This document shows, piece after piece, positions 24,940 through 33,846 of a stretch of 64,000 nucleotides of DNA. A program made the translations under genes and the position numbers. The stretch lies in assembly GCA_910577665.1 (NCBI GenBank), contig CAJTOJ010000010.1, forward strand, positions 18,096 to 82,095. Reading direction: 5' to 3'. The DNA comes from an uncultured Acetatifactor sp. Lineage in GTDB: Bacteria > Bacillota > Clostridia > Lachnospirales > Lachnospiraceae. Position 1 is the first letter of the stretch; each line of letters opens with the position of its first letter. The notes under the pieces are model-generated. The model had not been told where the DNA came from and did not search any database. It saw nothing but the letters and a program-made list of their open reading frames with translations.

Positions 24940-25280
24940 AAATTCCAGGTCAGCCTGGATGATTTCAGTGATATGCTACATTCTGATACAGAGTAGGAAA
25001 GGGCAGTTACAGAATTCCTGTGCTGCGGTTCTGTCCTTATATAATTTCCATAAAAATGAGCACATAAAATTGGAAAATGTGAAAGTTATATATTGATTTC
25101 ATGGAAAACTGCTGTAAATGGCTGATTTGGCACTTTGCAGCAGTTTTGTGGTAACTATACATAATAGGCATTTCTTGGAATACAGAATGGGTATTAGACA
25201 TTTCGTTGAAGCCGGCTTACAATAAAATTGTTCCGAAAAGAACAGAAATCAGCAAGTTCAGAAGGGAGCCATTTTTCACA
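24940..25280 (+). other. Intergenic, about 340 bp, no supported gene
   Basis: AT-rich sequence after the subtilase. It includes AAAACTGCTG(T)AAA...TTTGCAGCAGTTTTGTGG (about 25100-25147), a possible terminator hairpin AAAACTGCTG/CAGCAGTTTT with a long loop. Nothing else is recognisable. Confidence 0.4.
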
Positions 25281-25376
25281 ATGACAATGAAGGAAGCGGG
25301 CGAGCGGTATCAGATTCCTCTTAAAATACTGAAAGAGTATGAGAGTTGGGGACTGTGCGGAGCAAATCCCTCTTGA
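25281..25376 (+). pseudogene. Truncated MerR-like helix-turn-helix fragment
   Basis: ATG at 25281 reads MTMKEAGERYQIPLKILKEY then ESWGLCGANPS and stops. The first 27 residues match the start of a small MerR-related regulator family (…ERY-IP-ILKEYESWGLC-G…), whose members continue for another 40 or more residues. Here the frame ends at once in a TGA that lies inside the -35 region of the next gene. It looks like the 5' stub of a lost regulator, although a 31-residue peptide cannot be excluded. Confidence 0.6.
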
Positions 25377-25403
25377 CTTTGACACGGTGTTATCCTCTAT
25401 ACT
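25373..25403 (+). promoter_or_regulatory. MerR-type promoter with long spacer and central dyad
   Basis: TTGACT (25373-25378) and TATACT (25398-25403) are separated by 19 bp rather than 17. The spacer contains TGACAC-G-GTGTTA, a nearly perfect dyad. Overlong spacers with a central dyad are how MerR-family activators work, so this gene probably regulates itself. Confidence 0.7.
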
Positions 25404-25428
25404 GGCAGACAAGGAAAGGAGAGCTGCC

Positions 25429-26421
25429 ATGGAAAATCTAACCATCAGCCAGGTATCCCAGATGTATGATGTTACCCCGCGGATGCTCAGGCATTACGAG
25501 AAGCTGGGCTTGATCAAGGCCGGACGGCGCGAGGACTACGCCTATCGGATGTACGATGAGGAAGCAGTCCGGCGTCTGCAGCAGATCATTGTACTCAGAA
25601 AACTGCGGCTTTCTCTGAAAGAAATAGCCATCCTCCTTGGGGATACGGAGCAGGGCGAATCCCTGCGGCTATTGCAGGGCAGGCTGGCAGAGTTGGACGA
25701 TGAAATGGAGTCCCTCACGCTAATCCGCAGGCTCTTAAAACAGCTGGCCGGGCGTCTGGGGGAATGCCGGAGACGGCAGACCCAATTTGATCTGCTGGAG
25801 GATGCAGAACTGGCAGAGGTTGCCCATGTGCTCGCCATTCCTAAAACAACCATAAAGGAGAATGCGGGTATGGAAGAACTGAACAGAGCCGGAGAAATTC
25901 TGGACAGATCCCTGCAGGTAAGGATCCTGCGCCTGCCGCCCTGCACCGTGGCGTCCTACCACTACATCGGGGAGAACCCGGAGGAAGCGGTGGGGGAGGT
26001 GATGACTAGATTCGTGCAGGAAAGCGGGGGATATGAAAAGAAGCCGGATGCAAGAATGTATGGCTTCAACCACCCCAACCCAGGTGTTCTGGAAAACGGG
26101 ATCCACGGCTATGAGGATTGGGTGACTATTCCGGAGGACATGGAAGTGAAGGCTCCCCTGGAGAAAAAGAAGTTTGCAGGCGGTCTATATGCTGTGATGA
26201 CCATTCCCTTCCCGGAATTTCAGCTCTGGGAGAATCTGACCAGATGGGTGAATGAAAATCCGGATTTCCGGCCGGATTATAGCGAACTGGGAGAGGAGAT
26301 CATGGGCGGCTGCCTGGAGGAACACCTAAACTGGGTGTATGCGGCCCATAACGGGTGGAAGGAGGACGGTCTTCCCGGACAGATCGATTTGATGCTGCCG
26401 ATTAAGCCCAGGGAGAAGTAA
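25429..26421 (+). CDS. MerR family regulator with GyrI-like effector-binding domain
   Basis: A 330-residue regulator: an N-terminal MerR winged helix (MENLTISQVSQMYDVTPRML, RHYEKLGLIKAGRREDYAYR, YDEEAVRRLQQIIVLRKLRL), a dimerising coiled coil (RLLQGRLAELDDEMESLTLI) and a C-terminal GyrI-like domain (from LQVRILRLPPCTVASYHYIG to the end) that binds bulky ligands. This is the BmrR/TipA plan. The start is ATG 25429 after AAGGAAAGGAG. The dyad-containing 19-bp-spacer promoter directly upstream supports autoregulation. No efflux gene is adjacent, so the regulon must lie elsewhere. Confidence 0.92.
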   Translation: MENLTISQVSQMYDVTPRMLRHYEKLGLIKAGRREDYAYRMYDEEAVRRLQQIIVLRKLRLSLKEIAILLGDTEQGESLRLLQGRLAELDDEMESLTLIRRLLKQLAGRLGECRRRQTQFDLLEDAELAEVAHVLAIPKTTIKENAGMEELNRAGEILDRSLQVRILRLPPCTVASYHYIGENPEEAVGEVMTRFVQESGGYEKKPDARMYGFNHPNPGVLENGIHGYEDWVTIPEDMEVKAPLEKKKFAGGLYAVMTIPFPEFQLWENLTRWVNENPDFRPDYSELGEEIMGGCLEEHLNWVYAAHNGWKEDGLPGQIDLMLPIKPREK

Positions 26422-26608
26422 GCTTTTAGAAGATAATGAACTCTGATGGTCATAGGTACCATGCTTGCAGGTTGCACATGGATCTATGGCTGTTTTGACA
26501 TTTCTCCACGATCCATGGCAGCCATCCGGTGACCAATGGAGGCTGACTGGTGCATTGACAGAATTTGTTATGACAATGGACTGCCGATCAGCCCGCCAGG
26601 GGGAGGAC

Positions 26609-27619
26609 TCATGCCCTCCCCGGAAGCAAAATGGCAGTCTGCCGGTACCACCGTATTGTGTCGATGATAGTCTGTTCCAGATCCCTGGGGGAATATCCCA
26701 GTTCTTTTGTTGCTTTATCATGTGAGAACTTATCGTTGCTTTCAAGGGTATGCAGGGAATAGGCTGTATACAGCGGGCGGCTCTTCTTCCTTTTTGCATA
26801 TACCTGTATAAAAGGCACGGCTATCCTGGCGAACCAGACAGGGAGGACGGGGAGTCTCCTGGCGCTTCTCCAGTGCTTTCTCACCATGGCGAGGACTTCC
26901 TTGATCTCATAATGGCGGTTTGACAGGATATAGCATTCGCCGGCCTTTCCCTTCTGGGCCGCCAGCAGACAGCCTTCTGCAACGTCCCGGACATCCACGA
27001 AATCATATCCGCCTTTTACACAAGCAGGCAGGGAGCCACTTATATAGTCGGTGATCATCTGGACAAGATGATTCCCGGAGCGGTCATAGGGGCCAATGAT
27101 TCCTGAGGGATGCAAGATTACCGCGTCCAGGCCTCGGGCTGCTGCATCCATGACCAGTTGGGAAGCCAGGGCTTTTGTCTTTGCATATCCGCCTTCAACG
27201 GTTTCCGGGGAGAAGGAATCAATCTCCTTTAAAACGGCATATTTATCTTTTTCAGGTATGGCATGGACGGAACTCACATAAATGAGTCTTTCCACAGAAT
27301 ATTCCTGACAGAGGGAGATAATGTTCTGTGTCCCTTTTACATTTACATCGTATAACAGGGGACTGGCAGATGCAGCAATGCTAATGATACCGGCGGTGTG
27401 AATGACATAGACTTTCCGATCCTGTGTGTTCTCAAACAAGGGACGGAGAGAGTCGGCAGAACGTACATCCCCCTTTATATAAGTGACATTGTCATGATTC
27501 TGCTCGGGTTCACCAGGGAGGATCAGTCCCTTGATTTCTACATTTTCTTTTTCCAACAGACGTATCAAGGTGTTTCCGAGATGACCATGGGCACCGGTAA
27601 TGATATACAGGTTTTTCAT
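26609..27619 (-). CDS. NAD-dependent epimerase/dehydratase family protein (extended SDR)
   Basis: A 336-residue extended short-chain dehydrogenase. The nucleotide-binding motif TGAHGHLGNTLIRLLEKENV is at the N-terminus, VIHTAGIIS is the first-sheet motif, and the catalytic Ser and Tyr-Lys appear in LIYVSSVHAI and GGYAKTKALAS. LHPSGIIGPYDRSGNHLVQM is the substrate-loop region. It resembles dihydroflavonol-reductase or 3-beta-hydroxysteroid-dehydrogenase-like enzymes; the substrate is unknown. AGGAGG precedes the ATG. It is transcribed divergently from a TetR regulator, which probably controls it. Confidence 0.9.
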   Translation of the reverse strand: MKNLYIITGAHGHLGNTLIRLLEKENVEIKGLILPGEPEQNHDNVTYIKGDVRSADSLRPLFENTQDRKVYVIHTAGIISIAASASPLLYDVNVKGTQNIISLCQEYSVERLIYVSSVHAIPEKDKYAVLKEIDSFSPETVEGGYAKTKALASQLVMDAAARGLDAVILHPSGIIGPYDRSGNHLVQMITDYISGSLPACVKGGYDFVDVRDVAEGCLLAAQKGKAGECYILSNRHYEIKEVLAMVRKHWRSARRLPVLPVWFARIAVPFIQVYAKRKKSRPLYTAYSLHTLESNDKFSHDKATKELGYSPRDLEQTIIDTIRWYRQTAILLPGRA

Positions 27620-27632
27620 AAGCGACCTCCTA

Positions 27633-27732
27633 ATTGAACAATGTGTTGAAATAAGTTGTTAAGTGTATTATAATAAATATGACGTACAGGTTCAATGGTC
27701 AATTTTTGGGGGAAAGTGAGGTTATTGAACAA
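27633..27732. promoter_or_regulatory. Divergent promoter region with repeated ATTGAACAA
   Basis: The 9-mer ATTGAACAA occurs at 27633-27641 and 27724-27732, once close to each divergent gene, with AT-rich promoter-like sequence between (TATTATAATAAATATGA). The repeats are plausible operator half-sites for the TetR protein, but the dyad is weak. Confidence 0.4.
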
Positions 27733-27781
27733 AAGTACTAAATATTGTCTAGTGGGATCCATCAAAATCGGGGAGGCAGAT

Positions 27782-28357
27782 ATGAAGCAGACAGACCATC
27801 GCACACGGATAACCAAGATGCTGATCAGAAAGGCATTTACCGAATTGCTGGGCAGAAAACCAATACAAAGTATTACCATTAAGGAACTGTGTGAAAGTGC
27901 CGGGATTAACAGAGGGACATTTTATACCCATTATGTGGATATTTATGATCTTCTGGAGAAAATTGAGTATGAAATGAAGTGCGATTTTCAAGATGCATTG
28001 AAACCTTTATTGGAATTGAACCCGGAAGATATTACACCACTAAAGATTACAACAGAGATTTTTAAGTGCCTGCAGGAAAATGCAGATGTATGTTCCGTCA
28101 CCCTGGGGCCGTTTGGGGATAAGGAATTTGCTGCAGAATTGATCGGAATGGGAAGAGAGGAATGTGTACAAAGCTATTCAAAGTATTTTTTAAATGCAGA
28201 CCGGAAGCAAATTGAATACTATTATGCTTTCGTAAGCAGCGGTTGTATCGGCCTGCTGGAGAAGTGGCTGGCAGACGGAATGAGCAGTACAGCAGAGGAA
28301 ATAGCAAAAATGGCCGAAGATATTATGATGTTTGGCATTCAATTCCTGCAAAAATAG
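27782..28357 (+). CDS. TetR/AcrR family transcriptional regulator
   Basis: A 191-residue repressor. The N-terminal helix-turn-helix is RITKMLIRKAFTELLGRKPI, then QSITIKELCESAGINRGTFY and THYVDIYDLLEKIE. The C-terminal half, with YYYAFVSSGCIGLLEKWLAD, is the ligand-binding region of the TetR_C_33-like subgroup that includes DhaS-type regulators. The start is ATG 27782, preceded by GGGAGG. It is divergent from the short-chain dehydrogenase gene and is its likely regulator. The ligand is unknown. Confidence 0.92.
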   Translation: MKQTDHRTRITKMLIRKAFTELLGRKPIQSITIKELCESAGINRGTFYTHYVDIYDLLEKIEYEMKCDFQDALKPLLELNPEDITPLKITTEIFKCLQENADVCSVTLGPFGDKEFAAELIGMGREECVQSYSKYFLNADRKQIEYYYAFVSSGCIGLLEKWLADGMSSTAEEIAKMAEDIMMFGIQFLQK

Positions 28358-28369
28358 TAACCACAGACC

Positions 28370-28505
28370 GTTACTGTTCACTCCGTATTGCCGCCAGGTG
28401 TTGTCACGCATCCTTTGCGTGATAAGCTCGGGACTGCATGCCCCGAAAAGAGTATTCTTTGCTCTTTTTGGCGCATTATGTTGCTGTGAATGGCGTAGCA
28501 GTAAC
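28370..28505 (+). repeat. Degenerate copy (B) of the miniature repeat family
   Basis: It begins GTTACTGTTCACTCCGTATT, continues with GCCGCCAGGTGTTGTCACGC (core shared with copies A and D), and contains two hairpins, TCACGCA/TGCGTGA and AAAAGAG/CTCTTTT. It ends TTGCTGTGAA...GCAGTAAC, matching the right end of the intact element at 46471. The right terminal repeat is decayed. AGTAACCAC stands just outside on both sides. Confidence 0.65.
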
Positions 28506-28611
28506 CACTGAGTTGGCATTGTCTGTGATTTACGGATAATTGGTTGTATTTTATCGTGTGTCTATGTATAATGGATGTATCTAATGCAGGCAGATGCGAG
28601 GAGGACAGAAA

Positions 28612-29955
28612 ATGAAGGAACTGATGGAACTGGTAGAGGAACTGAGCTTTGTCCGGGTAGCCGGAAGTGAGGAAGAGAAGAAGGCAGCGCAGATGATTCT
28701 GGGGGAGGTCAACCGCACAGCAGAAGAGGCAGGCCGGGAGGATATCCGGGGAGAGTATATGACCTTCCGGATCCCGGATGCCAAGGTCAGGAAGTGTTCT
28801 GTGCAGGCGGCAGGGCGGGAGATTCCCTGTAGGCCTTTCCTGCGTTCCGGTAACATTGACAGGGAGTGTGAACTGGTCTATCTGGACGGGGCATCTGAGA
28901 TTGATTTTGCCGGGATCGGGAACCTGGAAGGCAAGGCAGTGCTGCTGAACCGGCTCACCGATGAGGAAGTCTACAAGCGTCTGGTAGAACACAAGGCCTC
29001 TGCGTTTCTGGTGATGCAGGGCAAGTACTATTTTTCGGAGGAGGAAGCTTCCCTCTATGCAAGAAGGCTGCGGGAGCATTTTACCAGGAACGGGGTGATT
29101 CCGGGATTCATGATCCCGGCTGCAGAGGCCCTTTGGCTGGTCAAAGAAGAGGTGGAGAGCGTACATCTGTCCCTGGACCAGGAGGACACGGAGCCGGAGA
29201 GCCGGAATATCCTGGCAGTGATGGAAGGAACGGATCTGAAGGAGGAGAGTATCGTGCTTACGGCCCATTATGACTCTGTGCCTGTGGGCACTGGTTCCTG
29301 GGACAATGCCACCGGTGCAGTGGCGCTTCTTGGAATCTTCCGGCATTTTGCTTCCCATCCTGTCCGGCGGACCCTGCGCTTTGTCTGGTGTGGCAGCGAG
29401 GAACTGGGACTGCTGGGGTCCAAGGCTTATGTGGAACAGAAGGAGGAACTGCTTGATAAGATCGGGTTCTGCTTTAACTTCGATATGTGTGGAACGGCCC
29501 TGGGCGCAAATAAGATCTGTGTGACAGGAGCCAAGGAACTGCAGACCTTTGTTGATCAATACTGTAAGATCACAGGGTATTCTGCAGATATAGGGGTGGG
29601 TGTCCATTCCAGTGACTCTGCTCCTTTCTGCGATAAGGAGATTCCGGCCCTGGGACTGAGTCGGGAGACCACCACAGCGGAGCTGCATACCATCCATGAT
29701 CTGCTGCCCGCCCTCAGTGGGAAGGCCATGGACAGGAACGTGGCATTTGCAGTCCGCATGATCGGGGATGTGGCTAATGCGGCCCTGCTCCCTGTGAAGA
29801 AGGGTATGCCTGAGGAGACCCGGAAGGAACTGGATAAATATTTCCACCGGGAGGAGAAAGTTGTAAAGGAAGAGAAGGCTGCAAAGGAAGAGGACACTGC
29901 AAAAGAGGAGAAAGCAGCAGAGGAGAAGACAGAAAAGGAAGCAAAAGAAAGCTAA
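28612..29955 (+). CDS. M28 family zinc metallopeptidase
   Basis: A 447-residue peptidase with the M28 (aminopeptidase Y/S-like) zinc site: LTAHYDSVPVGTGSWDNATG (His219, Asp221 and the bridging Asp), CGSEELGLLGSKAY (catalytic Glu-Glu), FNFDMCGTA (Asp) and TTAELHTIHDL (His). Residues 60-190 form a PA-like inserted domain. There is no secretion signal, so it is probably cytosolic. The last 35 residues are a Lys/Glu/Ala tail of imperfect KEEKAA repeats, likely flexible. The ATG at 28612 follows AGGAGG; an upstream ATG in the same frame is less well placed. Confidence 0.92.
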   Translation: MKELMELVEELSFVRVAGSEEEKKAAQMILGEVNRTAEEAGREDIRGEYMTFRIPDAKVRKCSVQAAGREIPCRPFLRSGNIDRECELVYLDGASEIDFAGIGNLEGKAVLLNRLTDEEVYKRLVEHKASAFLVMQGKYYFSEEEASLYARRLREHFTRNGVIPGFMIPAAEALWLVKEEVESVHLSLDQEDTEPESRNILAVMEGTDLKEESIVLTAHYDSVPVGTGSWDNATGAVALLGIFRHFASHPVRRTLRFVWCGSEELGLLGSKAYVEQKEELLDKIGFCFNFDMCGTALGANKICVTGAKELQTFVDQYCKITGYSADIGVGVHSSDSAPFCDKEIPALGLSRETTTAELHTIHDLLPALSGKAMDRNVAFAVRMIGDVANAALLPVKKGMPEETRKELDKYFHREEKVVKEEKAAKEEDTAKEEKAAEEKTEKEAKES

Positions 29956-30067
29956 ATAAGTGGCAGAATAACCAATATTCTACCTCCCAACGGCAATATT
30001 CTACATTTACTTTTCTCTGGGACAGGTTTACATTAGGCATTAGGGAGAACAGAATGGAGAAGAGAAG

Positions 30068-31909
30068 ATGGATGTATTGAAATTCGGACTTCGATATTGG
30101 AAAAAGTATGCGCTGGGAGGGATTCTCACGAAGGTGATGAGTTGTGTGGCATTGGGGGCAGACCTGATGCTGCCGCTCATCACTTCTATGTTTATCAATT
30201 ATGTGATGCAGGACAATGAGCCTGCAGGGGACAACATATTTGCCTTTCTGTTAAGTGGAAAGTATGGGGCCATCCATTCCATGGAACTGTTCTGGACCTT
30301 GGCCATTCTGTTCGTGGGGCTGATCCTGCTGAAGGAGATTACGGTTTATATCCGGAATATCATCAACCAGAAGCTGGGCATCGGGTTGGAGACAGATCTG
30401 CGTGTGGCCACCTTCCACAAGCTGATGGAACTGGACAGCGACACCATATCCCGGTATAACACAGGGGAACTGCTGACTATCTTGAACTCGGATACCATCA
30501 TGTTCAAGGATCTGTTCGGCCGGATTATCCCGCACATGTTTGATGCCCTGTTTGTGTTGGTGGTGGCCATTATCCTGCTGGCAGGGATCAGCCCCTATCT
30601 GCTGATTATTCCCCTGCTGCTGACTCCTTTTTTTGCGATGGCACTGCTGCGGTTCCGCAAGCTGGCCAGGCAGAATTTTACCTTGATCCGGGCCAACAAC
30701 AGCAGTATGAGCCTGCTGGTCCAGGAAAACATTGAGGCGGTGCGCCTGGTACGCTCTTTTACCAACGAGGGCCTGGAGAAGGAGAAATTCAACGGGGCCA
30801 ACGAGCAGGTAAAAGAGTCCTATGTGAAGCAGGTGAAACTGTCGTCCTCCTTCGAGGCCGTGTTCGGTCTCATTAGGCAGACGGCTTACATTGGCAGTAT
30901 TGCAGTGGGGGCTGTCCTGGTGATGAGGGGATATCTGATGGTGGGCTATCTGGTGGCCTGCGCCGATTATGTGATGAAGATCATGCAGTTTGTGACCCAG
31001 ATCAACAACTGTATGTTCCAGATGCAGCAACAGCTTGTGTCAGGACGGAAGATGATGGATTTCATGGCCTGCGAGACCAGGATTCCAAGCGGGGAACTGT
31101 CTGCCCGTCCCATTGAGAAGGTACATCTGAAGATAGAGCGTGGCACCATGTGTATCCAGGGGAAGACAGTGTTGCGGGACATTACCCTGGATATCCCTTA
31201 CGGCAAGAAGGTGGGGATCGTGGGCGGGACCGGCTGCGGCAAGAGTGTGCTGCTGGAATCCCTAATCCGGGTCCATGACCTGACAGGGGGTAGCATCACC
31301 TTAAATGGCAAGGATATCCGGGAATATGACCTGGATTCCCTAAGGGAGAAATTCTCCTGTGTATTCCAGGATGTGTTCCTCTTCTCCAATACCATAGATT
31401 CCAACATTGCATATGCCCAGCCGGATATCGGCAGACAGCAGGTGTACCGGGCGGCCATGCATGCCCAGGCCCATGGCTTTATCCAGCATCTTATGGATGG
31501 CTATGACACCATTGTGGGGGAACGGGGACTGGGGATCTCCGGAGGGCAGAAACAGCGTGTATCCATTGCCAGGGCGCTGCTTCGGGAGGCGCCCATCCTG
31601 GTGCTGGATGATTCCACATCGGCCCTGGATGTGAATACGGAGCGGAAGCTGCTTAGGGATATCAAGGAGCATTATCCGGAGAAGACCCTGTTAATCTCTG
31701 CCCATCGCATGTCTTCGGTGGTGGACTGCGATGAGATCCTCTACATGCAGGACGGCATGATCCTGGAGCGGGGAAGCTTTGAAGAACTGATGGCTCTTGA
31801 CGGGCATTTTGCAGCGATCTACCGGATCCAGGAGACCCAGGAAGGTGCAGTGAATTTTGATGCACTGGCAGAGGCAGAGAAGGAAGCGAAAGCAGGCGTG
31901 GGAGTGTAG
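30068..31909 (+). CDS. ABC exporter half-transporter, subunit 1 (degenerate Walker B)
   Basis: A 613-residue half-transporter: a six-helix type-I exporter membrane domain (residues 1-330) fused to an ATPase. Walker A GGTGCGKS is at 386-393 and the signature ISGGQ at 490-494. Walker B is VLDDSTSALD with Asp515 where the catalytic Glu is expected, followed by a normal switch His (SAHRMSS). The Asp marks it as the non-hydrolysing partner. The second subunit starts 3 bp downstream and has complementary features, so the two make a heterodimeric exporter of the LmrCD/TM287-288 type. Substrate unknown, perhaps drugs, peptides or lipids. Confidence 0.93.
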   Translation: MDVLKFGLRYWKKYALGGILTKVMSCVALGADLMLPLITSMFINYVMQDNEPAGDNIFAFLLSGKYGAIHSMELFWTLAILFVGLILLKEITVYIRNIINQKLGIGLETDLRVATFHKLMELDSDTISRYNTGELLTILNSDTIMFKDLFGRIIPHMFDALFVLVVAIILLAGISPYLLIIPLLLTPFFAMALLRFRKLARQNFTLIRANNSSMSLLVQENIEAVRLVRSFTNEGLEKEKFNGANEQVKESYVKQVKLSSSFEAVFGLIRQTAYIGSIAVGAVLVMRGYLMVGYLVACADYVMKIMQFVTQINNCMFQMQQQLVSGRKMMDFMACETRIPSGELSARPIEKVHLKIERGTMCIQGKTVLRDITLDIPYGKKVGIVGGTGCGKSVLLESLIRVHDLTGGSITLNGKDIREYDLDSLREKFSCVFQDVFLFSNTIDSNIAYAQPDIGRQQVYRAAMHAQAHGFIQHLMDGYDTIVGERGLGISGGQKQRVSIARALLREAPILVLDDSTSALDVNTERKLLRDIKEHYPEKTLLISAHRMSSVVDCDEILYMQDGMILERGSFEELMALDGHFAAIYRIQETQEGAVNFDALAEAEKEAKAGVGV

Positions 31910-31911
31910 AT

Positions 31912-33684
31912 ATGGCCAAGAGGAATACCTATTTTCAAGATGAGGTAATTGAACGGAAGATTGATATCAAGCAGTTGGCCCGGGTGGTCAGGTATGCGTT
32001 TCCCTACAGGCAGTTTTTCTTCCTGGTGGCAGCCCTGATGGTACTGGCTTCCCTGCTTGCCATGGTGACGCCCCTGCTGCTGAAGCAGGTCATCAATGTG
32101 GCGGTACCTTCGGAAGATTTCAAGATGCTGGCATTCCTGATTGCGGGTATGGCGGCACTGGCCTTGACGGAAATCGGCATCAATTTTGCCCACCAGCGCA
32201 TCATGGGAAGGGTGGGACATGACATCATTGCCAATGTGAGGAGGGATGTGTTCTACAAGCTCCAGGAACTGCCCTTTGACTATTTTGATTCCAGACCCAA
32301 TGGCAAGGTAGTGGTGCGGGTGACGGAATATGTGAATGACCTGGCGAACTTTTTCACCAACCATCTGCTGATGCTTCTGTCTTATGCGGCGAAACTGCTG
32401 ATTGTCACCTTTTTCATGCTGGGTTTAAGCCCGCAACTCACAGGGGTGGTGTATGCCATTGTGCTGCCCATGGTGACGATCATCTTCCTGCTGCGATACT
32501 CCATCAGGAAGCTATTCTCTGCCCACAGGGCCAAGGTTTCCAACCGAACGGCTTTCCTGATCGAGACCATCATGGGGGAGAAGATTGTTAAGAGTTACAA
32601 CCGTAAGGAGAGTAGTGAGAAGATCTACCAGGAGGTACACCAGGCCAGTGTGGACCAGTTCATGAAGATTGTTCACCGGGGGGAACTGAATACGCCCATT
32701 GTGGAGACTTTTTGGAATATCGGAACAACAGCCCTCTATGGTACGGCACTGTATCTGATCCTAAATGGCAGTTCCACCATGAATGCGGGAATCGTGGTGG
32801 CTTTTACCAGTTATATGACCCAGTTCAGCGGTCCCCTGACCCAGCTGGCCCAGATCATCCAGCAGCTTGCCCAGGTCAGTTCGAACCTGGAGCGTGTCTT
32901 CGACACCATTGACTATCCTGTCTCCATCCAGGACCAGGCAGACTGCAAGGAACTGGAACATGTCGCGGGGGCGGTTGATTTCAATGATGTGACCTTTGCC
33001 TATGATGAGGGAGTGAACATCCTGGAGCATTTCGACCTGCATGTGAAGCCCGGGGAGACCATTGCCCTGGTAGGCCCCACAGGGGCGGGCAAGACAACGG
33101 TGATCAACATGCTGACCCGCTTCTATGATGTGAAAGCAGGAAGTGTTACCATAGATGGAACCAATGTGAAGGAGGTATCCCTGTCTTCCCTGCGCAGGGA
33201 AGTGGGCGTGCTGATGCAGGAACCTTTCATCTTCAAAGGAACGATTCTGGAAAACATCCGCTATGGCAGGATAGATGCCACTGACGAGGAGTGCATCGCA
33301 GCAGCAAAGACCATTTTCGCGGACGAGTTTATTCAGAAGCTCCCGGACGGATACGGGCATGTGCTGGAGGAGAGGGGCCTGGGGCTTTCCGCTGGGGAGA
33401 GGCAGCTTCTGAGCTTTGCCAGGATTATCCTGAAGAATCCTTCTGTGATCATCCTGGATGAGGCTACCAGTTCCATTGACACAGAGACAGAGGCACTGAT
33501 CCAGCAGGCTCTGGCCGTGATCCTGAAGGAGAAAACGGCGTTCATGGTGGCCCACAGACTATCCACCATCCGCAGTGCAGACCGTATCCTGTATATCTCC
33601 AACAAGGGGATTGCGGAGCAGGGCAGCCATGAGGAACTGATGGAGAAGAAGGGATTGTACTATGCGTTGAACCAGAAGGCGTGA
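31912..33684 (+). CDS. ABC exporter half-transporter, subunit 2 (canonical Walker B)
   Basis: A 590-residue half-transporter with the same plan: six membrane helices and a C-terminal ATPase. Walker A GPTGAGKT is at 388-395 and Walker B VIILDEATSSID carries the catalytic Glu517. The signature, however, is LSAGE (492-496) instead of LSGGQ. Together with Asp515 of subunit 1 this places both weakened motifs in the same composite ATP site, leaving one good site. The ATG comes directly after the subunit 1 stop codon. The operon ends at a bidirectional terminator. Confidence 0.94.
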   Translation: MAKRNTYFQDEVIERKIDIKQLARVVRYAFPYRQFFFLVAALMVLASLLAMVTPLLLKQVINVAVPSEDFKMLAFLIAGMAALALTEIGINFAHQRIMGRVGHDIIANVRRDVFYKLQELPFDYFDSRPNGKVVVRVTEYVNDLANFFTNHLLMLLSYAAKLLIVTFFMLGLSPQLTGVVYAIVLPMVTIIFLLRYSIRKLFSAHRAKVSNRTAFLIETIMGEKIVKSYNRKESSEKIYQEVHQASVDQFMKIVHRGELNTPIVETFWNIGTTALYGTALYLILNGSSTMNAGIVVAFTSYMTQFSGPLTQLAQIIQQLAQVSSNLERVFDTIDYPVSIQDQADCKELEHVAGAVDFNDVTFAYDEGVNILEHFDLHVKPGETIALVGPTGAGKTTVINMLTRFYDVKAGSVTIDGTNVKEVSLSSLRREVGVLMQEPFIFKGTILENIRYGRIDATDEECIAAAKTIFADEFIQKLPDGYGHVLEERGLGLSAGERQLLSFARIILKNPSVIILDEATSSIDTETEALIQQALAVILKEKTAFMVAHRLSTIRSADRILYISNKGIAEQGSHEELMEKKGLYYALNQKA

Positions 33685-33798
33685 GGATAACAGTCAACAG
33701 CCCTGCTGCAAATAGCGGGGTATCTGGTCTACGCTCCGCTTCGGTCCGTCCTATACAAGCGCCGCCAGCGCTGCGGTCCATTGCCCGCAGGAACCATG

Positions 33799-33828
33799 AA
33801 GGCCCCCGGTGGTATCCGGAGGCCTTTT
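33799..33828. terminator. Bidirectional terminator between convergent genes
   Basis: AAGGCC-C-CCGG-TGGTAT-CCGG-A-GGCCTT followed by TT on the plus strand and preceded by AA for the minus strand. It separates the ABC exporter operon from the ankyrin gene. Confidence 0.7.
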
Positions 33829-33846
33829 CCTGTGTTCCATATCACC

